From: Burkholderia paludis | GTDB taxonomy: Bacteria > Pseudomonadota > Gammaproteobacteria > Burkholderiales > Burkholderiaceae | Assembly: GCF_000732615.1 (NCBI RefSeq) | Contig: NZ_JPGL01000059.1 | Location: 1-64,000, forward strand | DNA length: 64,000 nt | Reading direction: 5' to 3' | Shown: positions 8,746 to 17,873 of the stretch, piece after piece | How positions within the stretch are numbered: the first letter of the stretch is position 1 | Layout: each line of letters starts with the position of its first letter | Translations under genes and position numbers: made by a program | Notes under the pieces: model-generated | Seen by the model: the letters and a program-made list of their open reading frames with translations, nothing else | What the model was told of the DNA's origin: nothing | The model's database searches: none

Positions 8746-9855
8746 TCAGGCGCCGCGCCCCGGCCGCCAGCCCACTTCGCGCAACGCATCCAGCAAGCGC
8801 GCCTGCCCCAGCCCTTCGACCCGCACGCCGCGCGACTCGACGTCGCCGCCCGCGACGAGCGCATTCACGATCGCTTCCTCCACCGCTTCCGCCGCCGCGA
8901 CGAACAGCGCGGAAATATGGTCGTTGTTGACCATCTTTACGGCCGTGACCGGTGCGCCCCGGGTGCCGTAGTTCGCCGCCGGCACGCCGTCGTTGCCCGT
9001 TGCGAACGCCAGAAAGATGTCGCCGCTCGAATCCTCCGTGCCGCCGCCGACGCGCGCGAGCCCGACGCTCGCACGCTGCGCGAGGCGCGTGCACTGATGC
9101 GGCAGCAGCGGCGCATCGGTCGCGATCGTCACGACGATCGAGCCCATGCCGGCCTCGCCTTGCGGTTGCGCGGCGCGGAACGGCGACGGTACGTGCCGCA
9201 GCACTTCGCCGACCGGGTAGCCGGCCACCCGCAGCATCTCGCGCACGCCGTAGTTGGCCTGCACCAGCGCGCCGACGGTCCAGCCGCCCGCCTCGGCCGC
9301 GAGCACGCGCGACGCGGTGCCGATGCCGCCCTTGAACTCGTGGCAGATCATGCCCGTGCCGCCGCCCACGCCGCCTTCCTCGACCGGCCCCGACTGCGCG
9401 GCGGCCAGCGCGCGCTGCACGTGCGCGGCGCTCACGTGCTGCCCCCAGATGTCGTTCAGCAGCCCGTCGTAGGTTTCCATCACGACCGGCATGCACCAGT
9501 ACACGCGGCCGGCCGCCGCATCGCGCTCGTTCGCGACGAGCGCATCGCGCACCGCGCCGACGCTGTGCGTGTTCGTATAGGCGATCGGCGTCGTCAGCAG
9601 GCCGGCCTCGCGGATCCATTCGAGCCCCGTCGCGTCGCCGTTGCCGTTCAGCACGTGCACGCCCGCGAAACAGGGCGAATCGTGCGCCGCGCCCGCGCGC
9701 GGCTCGATGACGGTAACGCCGGTGCGGACCGATGCGTCGCCGTTCGCGACGTTCAGCGTGCAATGCCCGACCCGCACGCCCGGTACGTCCGTGATCGCGT
9801 TGAAGCGGCCCGGCGTGCCGAGTCCGATGCGGATGCCGAGATCCCTCGTGCGCAT
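8746..9855 (-). CDS. P1-family aminopeptidase (DmpA/BapA type)
   Basis: A 369-aa Ntn-hydrolase-fold peptidase of the DmpA family (MEROPS S58), which release N-terminal D- or L-amino acids or cleave beta-peptides. Family motifs are RFNAITDVPGVRVGH at 17-31 and GGVGGGTGM at 161-169. The autocleavage site GMG|SIVV makes Ser239 the predicted new N-terminal nucleophile of the beta chain. The ATG at 9855 has an AGGA site; the open frame runs 36 codons further upstream without homology. It lies 64 bases downstream of an APC permease on the same strand, which suggests import and hydrolysis of a peptide or amide. No signal peptide is visible, so it should be cytoplasmic. Confidence 0.9.
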   Translation of the reverse strand: MRTRDLGIRIGLGTPGRFNAITDVPGVRVGHCTLNVANGDASVRTGVTVIEPRAGAAHDSPCFAGVHVLNGNGDATGLEWIREAGLLTTPIAYTNTHSVGAVRDALVANERDAAAGRVYWCMPVVMETYDGLLNDIWGQHVSAAHVQRALAAAQSGPVEEGGVGGGTGMICHEFKGGIGTASRVLAAEAGGWTVGALVQANYGVREMLRVAGYPVGEVLRHVPSPFRAAQPQGEAGMGSIVVTIATDAPLLPHQCTRLAQRASVGLARVGGGTEDSSGDIFLAFATGNDGVPAANYGTRGAPVTAVKMVNNDHISALFVAAAEAVEEAIVNALVAGGDVESRGVRVEGLGQARLLDALREVGWRPGRGA

Positions 9856-9919
9856 GATGCAATTCCTCCAGTGTTTCAATGGTTCGGTGTTTCGGTGCTG
9901 CATGGTGACGATCCGGCGC

Positions 9920-11326
9920 TCAGAGCGTGCGGAATGCTTCGCTGTGGCGCGCCCAGACCGCATACATCACGAGCGCGGCAACCAGCAGCCCCGCGATGAT
10001 GATCAGGTCGGTCGGCTTGGTTGCCGTCGCCAGCGTCGTATAGAGCGTATACCCGGCGCCCGCGACCGCGACGAGCGGCGTCACGGGCCACAGCGGCATC
10101 CGGTAGTGATGCTCGACGTCGCGGCGCACGAGCCGGCTCGCGAGCGCGGCGAGCCCGACGACCAGGTAGATCAGCAGCAGCAGGTCGACGGTGAACGCGG
10201 TCAGCTCGTCGAGGCTCGACACGAACACGAGCCCCGCCGACGGCACCGCGAGCGCGAGCGTCGCCAGCCACGGCGATTCGAAGCGCGGATGGATCGTCGA
10301 GAATACGCGGTTGCAGGTGCGCGACCAGAGCGCGTGCCGGCCGCTGCTGTACAGCAGGCGGCCCATCGCGATCACGATCGCGATGATCGCATTGAACACC
10401 GACAGGAAGATCCCGCCGCTGACCACGCGCGACACGGCCGGGTTGCTCAGCGAGCGCACGACATAGCCGATCGGGTCGGCGCTCTTCGTCAGCTCCGTCA
10501 GCGACGGAGCGCCGAGCACGATCGCGGTGAGCGGAACCAGTTCGACGACGAGGATCACGAGCAGCGAATAGATCACCGCCTTCGCGACGTTGCGGTTGCC
10601 ACCGCGCAGGTCTTCCGCGAGATAGGCGGCCGAGCCGAAGCCGTTGTAGCAGAAGATCGCCGTGCCGATCGCGGGCACGATCGCCGCGAGCGTTGCGGGC
10701 ACCAGCGCGTTGCCGCTCGCGACGACCGGCGCGATCAGCGCGTCGGCGCCGCGATGCGGCGTACCGAAGCCCAGGCCCGCGATCAGCATCAGCACGCCGA
10801 TCTCGACCACGAGAAACGCGCCGGTGATCCACGCATTCGTCTTGATGTTCAGCATGCCGAGCAGGTAGCTGAGCAGCACGATCGTCAACGCGACCGACTG
10901 GTTGCCGAAGTGCGTGCCGAGCGCGCTGTTCAGGTACGGCGCGGCGCCGCTCGCGAGTACGGCCGGGATGAACACGCTGACGGACAGCACCGTGACGAAG
11001 GTCAGGTAGCCGGGCAGCGTGCCGAACACGCGCTTGGCCATCACGTATTCGCCGCCCGCGCTGCGGTGCGCGGCGCTGAGCTCCGCGTAGCACAGCGCGA
11101 ATGCAAGCGCGAGCACGCCGCCGAGCAGGAACGACAGCACCGCGCCGCTGCCGGCCTGCTGGATCGCGAACGGCGCGATCACGAAGATCGAGCTCGCGGG
11201 CGTCACGCCCGATACGGTGATCATCACCGCATCGCGCACGCTGAGCGTCTGCGACAGCGCGCGCGGCGCGTCTTGCGTTTCGGGCGCCGCTTGCAGCGTG
11301 CCCGTCGATTCCGACATCATCGCCAT
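9920..11326 (-). CDS. APC-superfamily amino acid permease
   Basis: A 468-aa inner-membrane permease with about 12 helices. The first helix begins VMITVSGVTPASSIFVIAP, the G-rich helix-1 motif of the amino acid-polyamine-organocation superfamily. The consensus segment AYLAEDLRGGNRNVAKAV follows in the middle. It probably imports an amino acid or small amine by proton symport. It is the upstream gene of an operon with the DmpA-type peptidase and is divergent from a LuxR-type regulator. The substrate cannot be read from the sequence. Confidence 0.88.
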   Translation of the reverse strand: MAMMSESTGTLQAAPETQDAPRALSQTLSVRDAVMITVSGVTPASSIFVIAPFAIQQAGSGAVLSFLLGGVLALAFALCYAELSAAHRSAGGEYVMAKRVFGTLPGYLTFVTVLSVSVFIPAVLASGAAPYLNSALGTHFGNQSVALTIVLLSYLLGMLNIKTNAWITGAFLVVEIGVLMLIAGLGFGTPHRGADALIAPVVASGNALVPATLAAIVPAIGTAIFCYNGFGSAAYLAEDLRGGNRNVAKAVIYSLLVILVVELVPLTAIVLGAPSLTELTKSADPIGYVVRSLSNPAVSRVVSGGIFLSVFNAIIAIVIAMGRLLYSSGRHALWSRTCNRVFSTIHPRFESPWLATLALAVPSAGLVFVSSLDELTAFTVDLLLLIYLVVGLAALASRLVRRDVEHHYRMPLWPVTPLVAVAGAGYTLYTTLATATKPTDLIIIAGLLVAALVMYAVWARHSEAFRTL

Positions 11327-11458
11327 TTCGTTCTCCTGTGCTCCTATCCGGGTTTTTTTTGAACGCCCATACTCGGGCCCGATTGATTGCGTGGCAGTCT
11401 AGGAAGCCAATTTCAGGACCGCTATTCCCCCTTCGTGTTACGCCCTTCCGGTGGTGGT

Positions 11459-12259
11459 ATGGATCGTCTCTTTTCCGAAATCGCGATGCACCAGGCGCTC
11501 GGCCGCGCAATCGATCATCTCGGCCAGCCGCGCTTCTGGCGGTTCCTGGTGCTGCTGCTCAATGAAATGGCGCCGTTCGACAACGCGCTCGCGACCGCGA
11601 TCGGGCGCGACGGCGTGCCGCTCGTGCTCGACGAATACGATACGGGCGGCACCGACGCCGCCTCGCCGGTGCCGCTTTACCTGAACGGGTTATATCTGCT
11701 CGACCCGTTCCTGCAGGCCGCGCACGACGGGCTCGCCGACGGCTGCTATCGGCTCGAGGAAGTCGCGCCCGACCTGTTCCGGCAGAGCGAATATTTCCTG
11801 AGCTACTTCCGCGACGCGGTGGGCGACGACGAGATCCAGATCCTCGTGCGGCCGAACGCCGACACGCTGTTGTCGCTGTCGCTCGGCGCGGGCACGCGCT
11901 TCGAGGTCGAGCCGCTCGGCAAGCTGACGGCCGCGATGCCGTGGGTGCTCGCGGCGATCCGGCAGCACTGGCGGCTGGTGGGCGACGCCGCGCGCGCGAC
12001 GCCCGATGCGGATCTCGGCGCGCGCGTCGAGCAGGCGCTCGCCCGCTTCGGCGCGGGTGTGCTGACCGATCGCGAGATGTCGATCGCGAGAATGGTGCTG
12101 CGCGGCAACTCGTCGAAGGCGATCGCCGAGCGGCTCGCGATTTCACCGGAAACGGTGAAAGTGCACCGGCGGCATCTGTATGCCAAGCTCGGGATTGCGT
12201 CGCAGCCCGAGCTGTTTTCGCGGTTCATCCAGGCGCTGGGGGAAAATCCGGCCGGATGA
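11459..12259 (+). CDS. LuxR-family regulator (C-terminal HTH, no recognisable acyl-HSL domain)
   Basis: A 266-aa regulator. The C-terminal LuxR HTH covers about residues 200-260, with LTDREMSIARMVLRGNSSKAIA followed by SPETVKVHRRHLYAKLGI. I do not recognise the N-terminal 190 residues as an autoinducer-binding, GAF or REC domain; they are probably a ligand sensor. The ATG at 11459 was preferred over the upstream in-frame start at 11387 because the product then begins MDRLFSEIAMHQAL. The gene is divergent from the permease-peptidase operon and is its probable regulator. Confidence 0.82.
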   Translation: MDRLFSEIAMHQALGRAIDHLGQPRFWRFLVLLLNEMAPFDNALATAIGRDGVPLVLDEYDTGGTDAASPVPLYLNGLYLLDPFLQAAHDGLADGCYRLEEVAPDLFRQSEYFLSYFRDAVGDDEIQILVRPNADTLLSLSLGAGTRFEVEPLGKLTAAMPWVLAAIRQHWRLVGDAARATPDADLGARVEQALARFGAGVLTDREMSIARMVLRGNSSKAIAERLAISPETVKVHRRHLYAKLGIASQPELFSRFIQALGENPAG

Positions 12260-12406
12260 GCGCGCCCCGCCCAGGCCCCGGCGCGGATGGCAACGGGCGC
12301 GGAATCGGGCACTATCCGGGTAGCGCCGCGCCCCGCACTCGTCCGTTGACGCAGGCGCGGATGCGCGGTCGACTACAACGCTGCCCGGAAACAGGAATCC
12401 CGATCC

Positions 12407-12790
12407 ATGTCGCTCATTCCGCTCGTCGGACTTGGCTGGTTGCTGCTGTGCGCGCTCAGCGCCGCGTCGATCGTGCTCGTGCCGCCCGTGGTGCTGGTCG
12501 CCTGCCTGATGGGCAAGAACGTCTGGACGATGCTGACCCGCGGCCGGCTGCAGTTCGCGTTCCTGGCCTACCTGGGATCGGCGCCGGTGCCGGCGGTCTT
12601 CACGTTCCTGCTGGAAGCCGGCGCCGCGGCCGGCAATGCGGGCGGCGTGGCGCCCGACAGCCTGCATCAATGGAACGAACGGTGTTTTTTCGTGTTCGCG
12701 GGCGCGGCCGCGGTGTGCGGCCTGCTGTTGCTGCTTCGGCCGAAAGACGGGAAAGCGGCGGACGCCGAACCGTCGCGGTCCGTGCGGTAG
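12407..12790 (+). CDS. Small integral membrane protein of unknown function
   Basis: A 127-aa protein I cannot assign. It has about four hydrophobic segments (residues 4-34, 50-66, 93-108 and flanks) and an acidic/basic tail. It converges with the P450 gene and sits 147 bases after the LuxR gene. It has normal codon use for the region and no sequence motif that suggests a function. Confidence 0.6.
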   Translation: MSLIPLVGLGWLLLCALSAASIVLVPPVVLVACLMGKNVWTMLTRGRLQFAFLAYLGSAPVPAVFTFLLEAGAAAGNAGGVAPDSLHQWNERCFFVFAGAAAVCGLLLLLRPKDGKAADAEPSRSVR

Positions 12791-12898
12791 CCGGCAGCCG
12801 CTTGCCCGCCATGCCGCCCTCCCCGCTGCCGGCGGGCCCGCGTCGCGCGCCGGCAAGGCCGACCGCCCGACCGGCCGGCAGCACGACCGCCGCCGCGC

Positions 12899-14326
12899 TC
12901 AGGGTCTCGACGCGCCGGCCGGCTCGATCTCGAGGTGCAACGGCCGATCCGGCCGCAGCGTGACGTTCAGGACGGGCTTCGGCGCCACCGCCCCGGCCGG
13001 CACCGACAGCACGTAGCGCTGCAGCACCATGGCGGCCACGACCGTCATCTCCGTCATCGCCAGATGCTGCCCGAGGCAGACGCGCGGCCCCGTGCCGAAC
13101 GGCATGTATGCGCCGCGCGGCAACGCCGGCGCATCGTCGGCGAAGCGCTCGGGCCGGAACGCATGCGGCTGCGGAAACCATCGCTCGTCGAGATGCATGA
13201 GCTGCACCGGCAGCATGAACAGCGTCCGCGCGGGAAACTGCCACGCGCCCAGCGCGATCGGCCGCGTGGCGCGCCGGCTGATCAGGATCGGCGCGGCCGG
13301 GTACAGCCGCATGGTTTCCTCGATCGTCTGCGTCAGGTAGCGCAGCGCCGGACGCGTGTCGGTGGTCGGTGCGTGCCCGCCCAGCACGCGCACGACCTCG
13401 TCGCGCGCGGCGGCCTGTGCGGCCGGATTCGCGGCCATGCACCACGCCCACCAGGTGAGCGTGGCCGCGGCCGTTTCGTGCCCGGCCAGGAACGCCGTCA
13501 TGCATTCGTCGTGCACGGCCTGCAGCGGCCACGCGCGCGAATCGGCGCGATGCAGCCGCAGCAGGCGCGACAGCAGGTCGTCGGGCCAGCCGCGCTCGGG
13601 TTGATCGAGACGCGCATGCAACTGCCGGTCGATCAGCCCGTTCAGCATCGCCATCGCGCGCACCTTGCCGCGCTTCCACGGCATCCAGTCGGGCATGCTT
13701 GCGGGCTGGTAGAACGCGGCGTTGGCGGCGGCGCTCACCACGCGCACGGCATCCTCCGCCGCGCGCGCATCGTCGCCGATCGCATCGGAGAATATCGTGC
13801 GCATGATCACGTCCATCGCCAGCGACGTCAGCGCGCTTTCGACCGGCCAGTCCCGATCGCGCGCGGGCCACTGCCCGAGCCCGCGACCGGCCGCCCCCGC
13901 GATCGACGGCACGAACGCCTGCACCGGTTTCGGCATGAAGCTCGGCTGCAGCGCATGCCGCTTGTCGCGCCACGCGTCGCCCTCGGCAACCAGCACGCTA
14001 TGGCCGTGCACCTGCTCGAACACCCGGACGCCGCGCTCCCAGCGTCCGAGTGCATCGTGATGCGTGACCAGCAGCTCGCGGGCCAGCGCGGGATCGGTCA
14101 CGACCGCCGCGTGCTCGGGCCACATGCGCAAGTGCACGACGTCGCCGTACGTGCGCTGCCAGCCGGCGAGCGTACCGAGCAGGTCGCGCGACATCGCGCG
14201 CAACAGCCCCCAACCCGTCAGGCCGGCAGGCGGCCCCGGCGGCCACACGCCGGGCGGGTGAAGCACGGGCGCCGAAGCCGCGGCGTCCGCATGGAATGGA
14301 CATTGGGAAGTGGATCGCGTGTTCAT
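12899..14326 (-). CDS. Cytochrome P450
   Basis: A soluble haem monooxygenase of 475 aa. It has the I-helix AGHETAA at 281-287, the K-helix ExxR (E337, R340) and the haem loop FGTGPRVCLGQHLA with the axial Cys417. The form of the I-helix and haem loop resembles the CYP102/CYP4-like fatty-acid hydroxylase branch rather than the camphor type. No ferredoxin or reductase domain is fused or adjacent, so electron donors must come from elsewhere. The ATG at 14326 gives an N-terminus starting MNTRSTSQCPFH; an earlier ATG at 14377 is possible. It is divergent from an AraC-type regulator across 87 bases. The substrate is unknown. Confidence 0.93.
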   Translation of the reverse strand: MNTRSTSQCPFHADAAASAPVLHPPGVWPPGPPAGLTGWGLLRAMSRDLLGTLAGWQRTYGDVVHLRMWPEHAAVVTDPALARELLVTHHDALGRWERGVRVFEQVHGHSVLVAEGDAWRDKRHALQPSFMPKPVQAFVPSIAGAAGRGLGQWPARDRDWPVESALTSLAMDVIMRTIFSDAIGDDARAAEDAVRVVSAAANAAFYQPASMPDWMPWKRGKVRAMAMLNGLIDRQLHARLDQPERGWPDDLLSRLLRLHRADSRAWPLQAVHDECMTAFLAGHETAAATLTWWAWCMAANPAAQAAARDEVVRVLGGHAPTTDTRPALRYLTQTIEETMRLYPAAPILISRRATRPIALGAWQFPARTLFMLPVQLMHLDERWFPQPHAFRPERFADDAPALPRGAYMPFGTGPRVCLGQHLAMTEMTVVAAMVLQRYVLSVPAGAVAPKPVLNVTLRPDRPLHLEIEPAGASRP

Positions 14327-14413
14327 GGGCAGGATTGTCCGTGCCGGCCCGCGGGCCGTCTTGAACGCAAACGACATCGACAGGCCTGCGGACCGTCCCT
14401 ATACTCCGGCGTC

Positions 14414-15349
14414 ATGTGCTCCGGCCCGCCTCCCATTCCGTCGTCGTGCCCCCATCCGCTTGCGCGCGCGCCGCGCGCGGTCGTCGGCGGCCGGTCGCCG
14501 CGTACGCGGCTGCACGCCGCGCCGGCCGCGCTGCAGGGCGCGGTCGTCGCGATCGCGTTGTCCGACACGCGCGGTTTCGTGCTGAGCGACGCCCAGCGAC
14601 TCTCGCATTTTCCGGCTACGCCGCTCGTGTCCCTGTCGTGGTTTCGGGGTCTCGACGCCGGCTTGATCGAAGACACCGCCGACGGCCCGCGATGGCGCCC
14701 CTTCGGCGCGGCGGCAACGCTGGCGGGCAGTCACTCGGCGCCCTCCGTCGCCTGGACGCCGACCAGCGGGCAGATCGGCATCATCTGTTTCACCGCCGAT
14801 GCGGCGCGCGTGCTGTTCGGCATCGCGCTGGCCGACCTCCACGACCGCGTCCAGGACGCGTACGCCTGCCTCGGCGACGACTGGCGGCCGCTGCTCGATG
14901 CGCTGCTCGCCGCGGATCGCGACACCGACGCGCTGGCGGCGATCGAGCGTCATCTCGCGCCGCGCTGGCGGGCGCTGCGGCCGCCGACGCCGCTGTCGTC
15001 GCTCCGCAACGCGGGGCGCGGTTGGGTCGAACGCCTCGCGCTGCAGGCCCGCGAATGGCGGCACACGTACAGCCCGCGGCAGGTCGAGCGGCGGATCAAG
15101 ACCTACAGCGGCCGATCGCTGCGCGAATGGCAAACGCTGGTCAGAACGGAAAGCGCGTTCTTTGCGGCGCGCGACCGGTTCGAAGCCGGCAACGCGGTCA
15201 ACTGGGCCTCGCTCGCGCTGGACGAAGGGTTTGCCGATCAGGCGCACCTGAGCCGCGAGGTCAAGCGCATCACCGGATTCTCGCCGAGCGAATTCACGCA
15301 ACGTTTCATCGAGGACGAATCGTTCTGGATGTATCGACTGTGGGTGTGA
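14414..15349 (+). CDS. AraC-family transcriptional regulator
   Basis: A 311-aa regulator. The last 100 residues carry the double-HTH AraC domain: SPRQVERRIKTYSGRSLREW, then LALDEGFADQAHLSREVKRITGFSPSEF. The N-terminal part is a poorly conserved sensor domain with an AraC-binding look. The ATG at 14414 lies immediately downstream of the intergenic region shared with the P450, and the larger open frame further upstream is an antisense artefact of the P450 gene. It is likely to control the P450. Confidence 0.85.
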   Translation: MCSGPPPIPSSCPHPLARAPRAVVGGRSPRTRLHAAPAALQGAVVAIALSDTRGFVLSDAQRLSHFPATPLVSLSWFRGLDAGLIEDTADGPRWRPFGAAATLAGSHSAPSVAWTPTSGQIGIICFTADAARVLFGIALADLHDRVQDAYACLGDDWRPLLDALLAADRDTDALAAIERHLAPRWRALRPPTPLSSLRNAGRGWVERLALQAREWRHTYSPRQVERRIKTYSGRSLREWQTLVRTESAFFAARDRFEAGNAVNWASLALDEGFADQAHLSREVKRITGFSPSEFTQRFIEDESFWMYRLWV

Positions 15350-15756
15350 CGAACCACGCACGCCTCTGAGCGCCCCGCCGCTTCGCGTATGCCGCCGATG
15401 CGGCGATGGCTGCGTCATGGTGGCGAAGTCCCGTGTCACGGCGCAACCGGGCCCCGGATACCCCCTCGCTGAATGCCGAGCGCGACAGCCGATCGGGCGT
15501 CGTCCCGATGCGGAAACATGTTCGAAGCGACCGACCGGCGCCGGCTTCGCGACCGGATCGCTCCCGGCATCGCCCGGCGAATGGTCGCGCGGCCGGCGGC
15601 GCTTGCCCGCCGGCCGGTTGCCCGATTCGAGGCGCGCGGGCATGATGTCGCGAACCCCGACGGCGGCCGTGCGGACCGTTTCCCGAATCGCACCGGCCCC
15701 CGTGCCGGCCGGGAGACGCTTCGCGTACGGCCGCCGTTGCCTACTTCCGTCCGCTC
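15350..15756. other. Intergenic region without recognised features
   Basis: About 400 GC-rich bases separate the AraC and LysR genes. Open frames here show no homology or ribosome sites I trust. The right end presumably holds the LysR promoter. Confidence 0.4.
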
Positions 15757-16641
15757 ATGTCACTACGCGCATTCAGAACGCTGGTCGCGATCGCCCGATA
15801 CCGGACCTTCGCGCGCGCCGGCGAAGCCGTCGGCCTCACCCAATCGGCGGTGAGCCTGCAGATCAAGACGCTGGAAAGCGAATACAACGTGCAGTTGTTC
15901 GACCGCTCGCGCCGGCAGCCGGTGCTCACCGAGGCCGGCAACATCCTGCTCGCGCAGGCCGAGCAGGTGCTCGCGATGGTCGACCGGATTCCCGATGCGC
16001 TCAGCGACGAGAAGCGGCTCGTCGGCCGCCTGCGGATCGGCGCGATCCAGACCGCGCTGTCCGGCCCGCTCCCCGACGCGCTGCTCGCGCTGCGCACCGC
16101 GCATCCGGGGCTGCGCGTGCACGTGTCGGCCGGCATGTCGGCCGAACTGGCGAACCGCGTCGCGGCCGGCGAACTCGATGCGGCGATCACGACACGCCCG
16201 GTGCGCCCGCATCCGGCGGAACTGACGTGGACCACGCTGTACGAGGATCGCTTCTGGCTGCTTGCTCCGCCCGACCACGCGGAACGCGACGCGGTCGCAC
16301 TGCTCGACGCGCTGCCGTTCATCCGCTTCGATGCGCAGGCGTGGGCCGGCCGCATGATCGCCGCCGAACTGCGCCGCATCGGCGTGCGCGTGCGCGAGGA
16401 AATGGTGCTGGACAGCGCGGAGACGATCGCGCGCATGGTGGCGCGAGGGCTCGGCGCGGCGATCGTCGCGCTCCCCGACGCGACGCTCGCGCGCCTGCCG
16501 CCCGTCACGCGCTTGCCGTTCGGCCAGCCGCAGATGGGGCGCGCGGTGGTGCTGCTCGAACACCAGTCGCGTCCGGCCGAACGTTTCGCACGCGCGCTGG
16601 CCGCCGAAATCACCGCGTCATCGATAAGAATTTCTCATTGA
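15757..16641 (+). CDS. LysR-family transcriptional regulator
   Basis: A 294-aa LysR protein with the HTH in residues 1-60 (SLRAFRTLVAIARYRTFARA, then LTQSAVSLQIKTLE) and an effector domain starting near residue 90. It lies 173 bases upstream of the AEC carrier on the same strand. A symmetric AT-rich box between them suggests that it controls the carrier directly, unlike the more common divergent arrangement. Confidence 0.9.
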   Translation: MSLRAFRTLVAIARYRTFARAGEAVGLTQSAVSLQIKTLESEYNVQLFDRSRRQPVLTEAGNILLAQAEQVLAMVDRIPDALSDEKRLVGRLRIGAIQTALSGPLPDALLALRTAHPGLRVHVSAGMSAELANRVAAGELDAAITTRPVRPHPAELTWTTLYEDRFWLLAPPDHAERDAVALLDALPFIRFDAQAWAGRMIAAELRRIGVRVREEMVLDSAETIARMVARGLGAAIVALPDATLARLPPVTRLPFGQPQMGRAVVLLEHQSRPAERFARALAAEITASSIRISH

Positions 16642-16648
16642 ACACCCG

Positions 16649-16663
16649 ATAATTAACAATTAT
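16649..16663. promoter_or_regulatory. Putative LysR box ahead of the AEC carrier
   Basis: ATAATTAACAATTAT is an almost perfect 15-bp inverted repeat with the T-N11-A form of LysR sites. It sits just after the LysR stop and upstream of the carrier, and is strikingly AT-rich against its surroundings. Confidence 0.5.
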
Positions 16664-16814
16664 TCCTGCTGCTTGCGCGTGTTAACTTGGTGCCATCGTC
16701 ACTCTTTCGATTGCGTGCCGCCATGTTGCCCGCCGGATGGATTCCCGCCTCGTTCCGCTGCATTGCCTGCCGGCCCCGCCGTGCCTCTCGCGCAGCCCGC
16801 CTGAAGGCGCGCCG

Positions 16815-17747
16815 ATGATCGGCCCGGTCCTGCTCGCGCTGGCGCCGGTCGCGCTGCTGGTTGCATTCGGCCACGGCCTGCGGCGCACGGGCTTCATCGC
16901 CGGCGCGTTCTGGCCGCAGGCCGAGCGGCTGTGCTACTACGTGCTGCTGCCCGCGCTGTTCGCGGACGGCCTCGCGAATGCACGGCTGCAGGCGCTGCCC
17001 GTTTTACCGCTCGCGGCGGCGCTGGTCGGTTCGACCGCGCTCGCCGCGGCGCTTCTCCTGCTGGTCCGCCCGTTCGTGCGGGTCGACGGCGCCGGCTTCA
17101 CGTCGGTGTTCCAGGGCGCCGTGCGCTTCAACAACTATGTCGGCACCGCGCTGGCGGCCGGGCTGTTCGGGGCGCAAGGCGTCGCGCTCGCGGCCGTGTG
17201 CGTCGCGGCGATCGTTCCGACCGTCAACCTGATGTGCGTGCTGGTGTTCGCACGCTACGGCGACACGCGGCTCGGCGCGGGCGCGCTCGCACGCCAGATC
17301 CTGTCGAATCCGCTCGTCGTCGCGTGCTCGCTCGGAATCGCGATGCAGGTCGGCGGCGTCGCCTTCCCGGCGGCCGTCGCGCCGGCCGTGCGCGCGCTCG
17401 GGCTCGCGTCGATGCCGCTCGGCCTGCTGTGCGTGGGCGCGGCGCTGCAATTCGATGCGGCGCGTGCGTGGCTGCAGCCGGTCTGCGTCGCGTCGGCGTT
17501 CAAGTTCATGGCCATGCCGCTCATCACGCTCGCGGCCGGCCGCCTGCTCGGGCTCGGCGACGCGGCGCTGACGGTCGCGCTGTTGTTCCAGGCGCTGCCG
17601 ACGTCGTCGGCGTCGTACATCATGGCGCGCCAGCTCGGCGGCGACGCGCCGCTGATGGCCGGCATCACCGCGTTCCAGACGATAGCCGCGGCGCTCGCGA
17701 TGCCGGTCGTGCTCACCGCGCTCGCGGCGGCGCCCGCGTTTCGCTGA
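16815..17747 (+). CDS. AEC-family transporter (auxin efflux carrier type)
   Basis: A 310-aa inner-membrane protein with about ten helices in two five-helix halves. Bacterial AEC proteins mostly export or exchange small organic acids such as malate or malonate. Diagnostic segments are FWPQAERLCYYVLLPALFADGL near 40, VRFNNYVGTALAAGLFG near 110 and the C-terminal LFQALPTSSASYIMARQLGGD. The ATG at 16815 (MIGPVLLALAPVALL) is preferred over an upstream start at 16737 that would add a Pro/Cys-rich tail. It is probably under the preceding LysR. The substrate is not known. Confidence 0.87.
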   Translation: MIGPVLLALAPVALLVAFGHGLRRTGFIAGAFWPQAERLCYYVLLPALFADGLANARLQALPVLPLAAALVGSTALAAALLLLVRPFVRVDGAGFTSVFQGAVRFNNYVGTALAAGLFGAQGVALAAVCVAAIVPTVNLMCVLVFARYGDTRLGAGALARQILSNPLVVACSLGIAMQVGGVAFPAAVAPAVRALGLASMPLGLLCVGAALQFDAARAWLQPVCVASAFKFMAMPLITLAAGRLLGLGDAALTVALLFQALPTSSASYIMARQLGGDAPLMAGITAFQTIAAALAMPVVLTALAAAPAFR

Positions 17748-17873
17748 CGGCGCCGCGCCCGCTTCCTCTCCCCTGAATCAGCCTGCGGGCCGGCCATTGC
17801 GCGGGTCCCGTACCGTCAGCCGTGCGCGGTCGCGCACGCGTTGCCGCAGGCGCCTTACGAGACACCCCGTTAC

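Noticed and set aside
12935-14413. Extension of the AraC frame upstream across the P450
   Set aside because: It is antisense to the P450, whose motifs are intact, and the AraC start at 14414 fits the intergenic layout.
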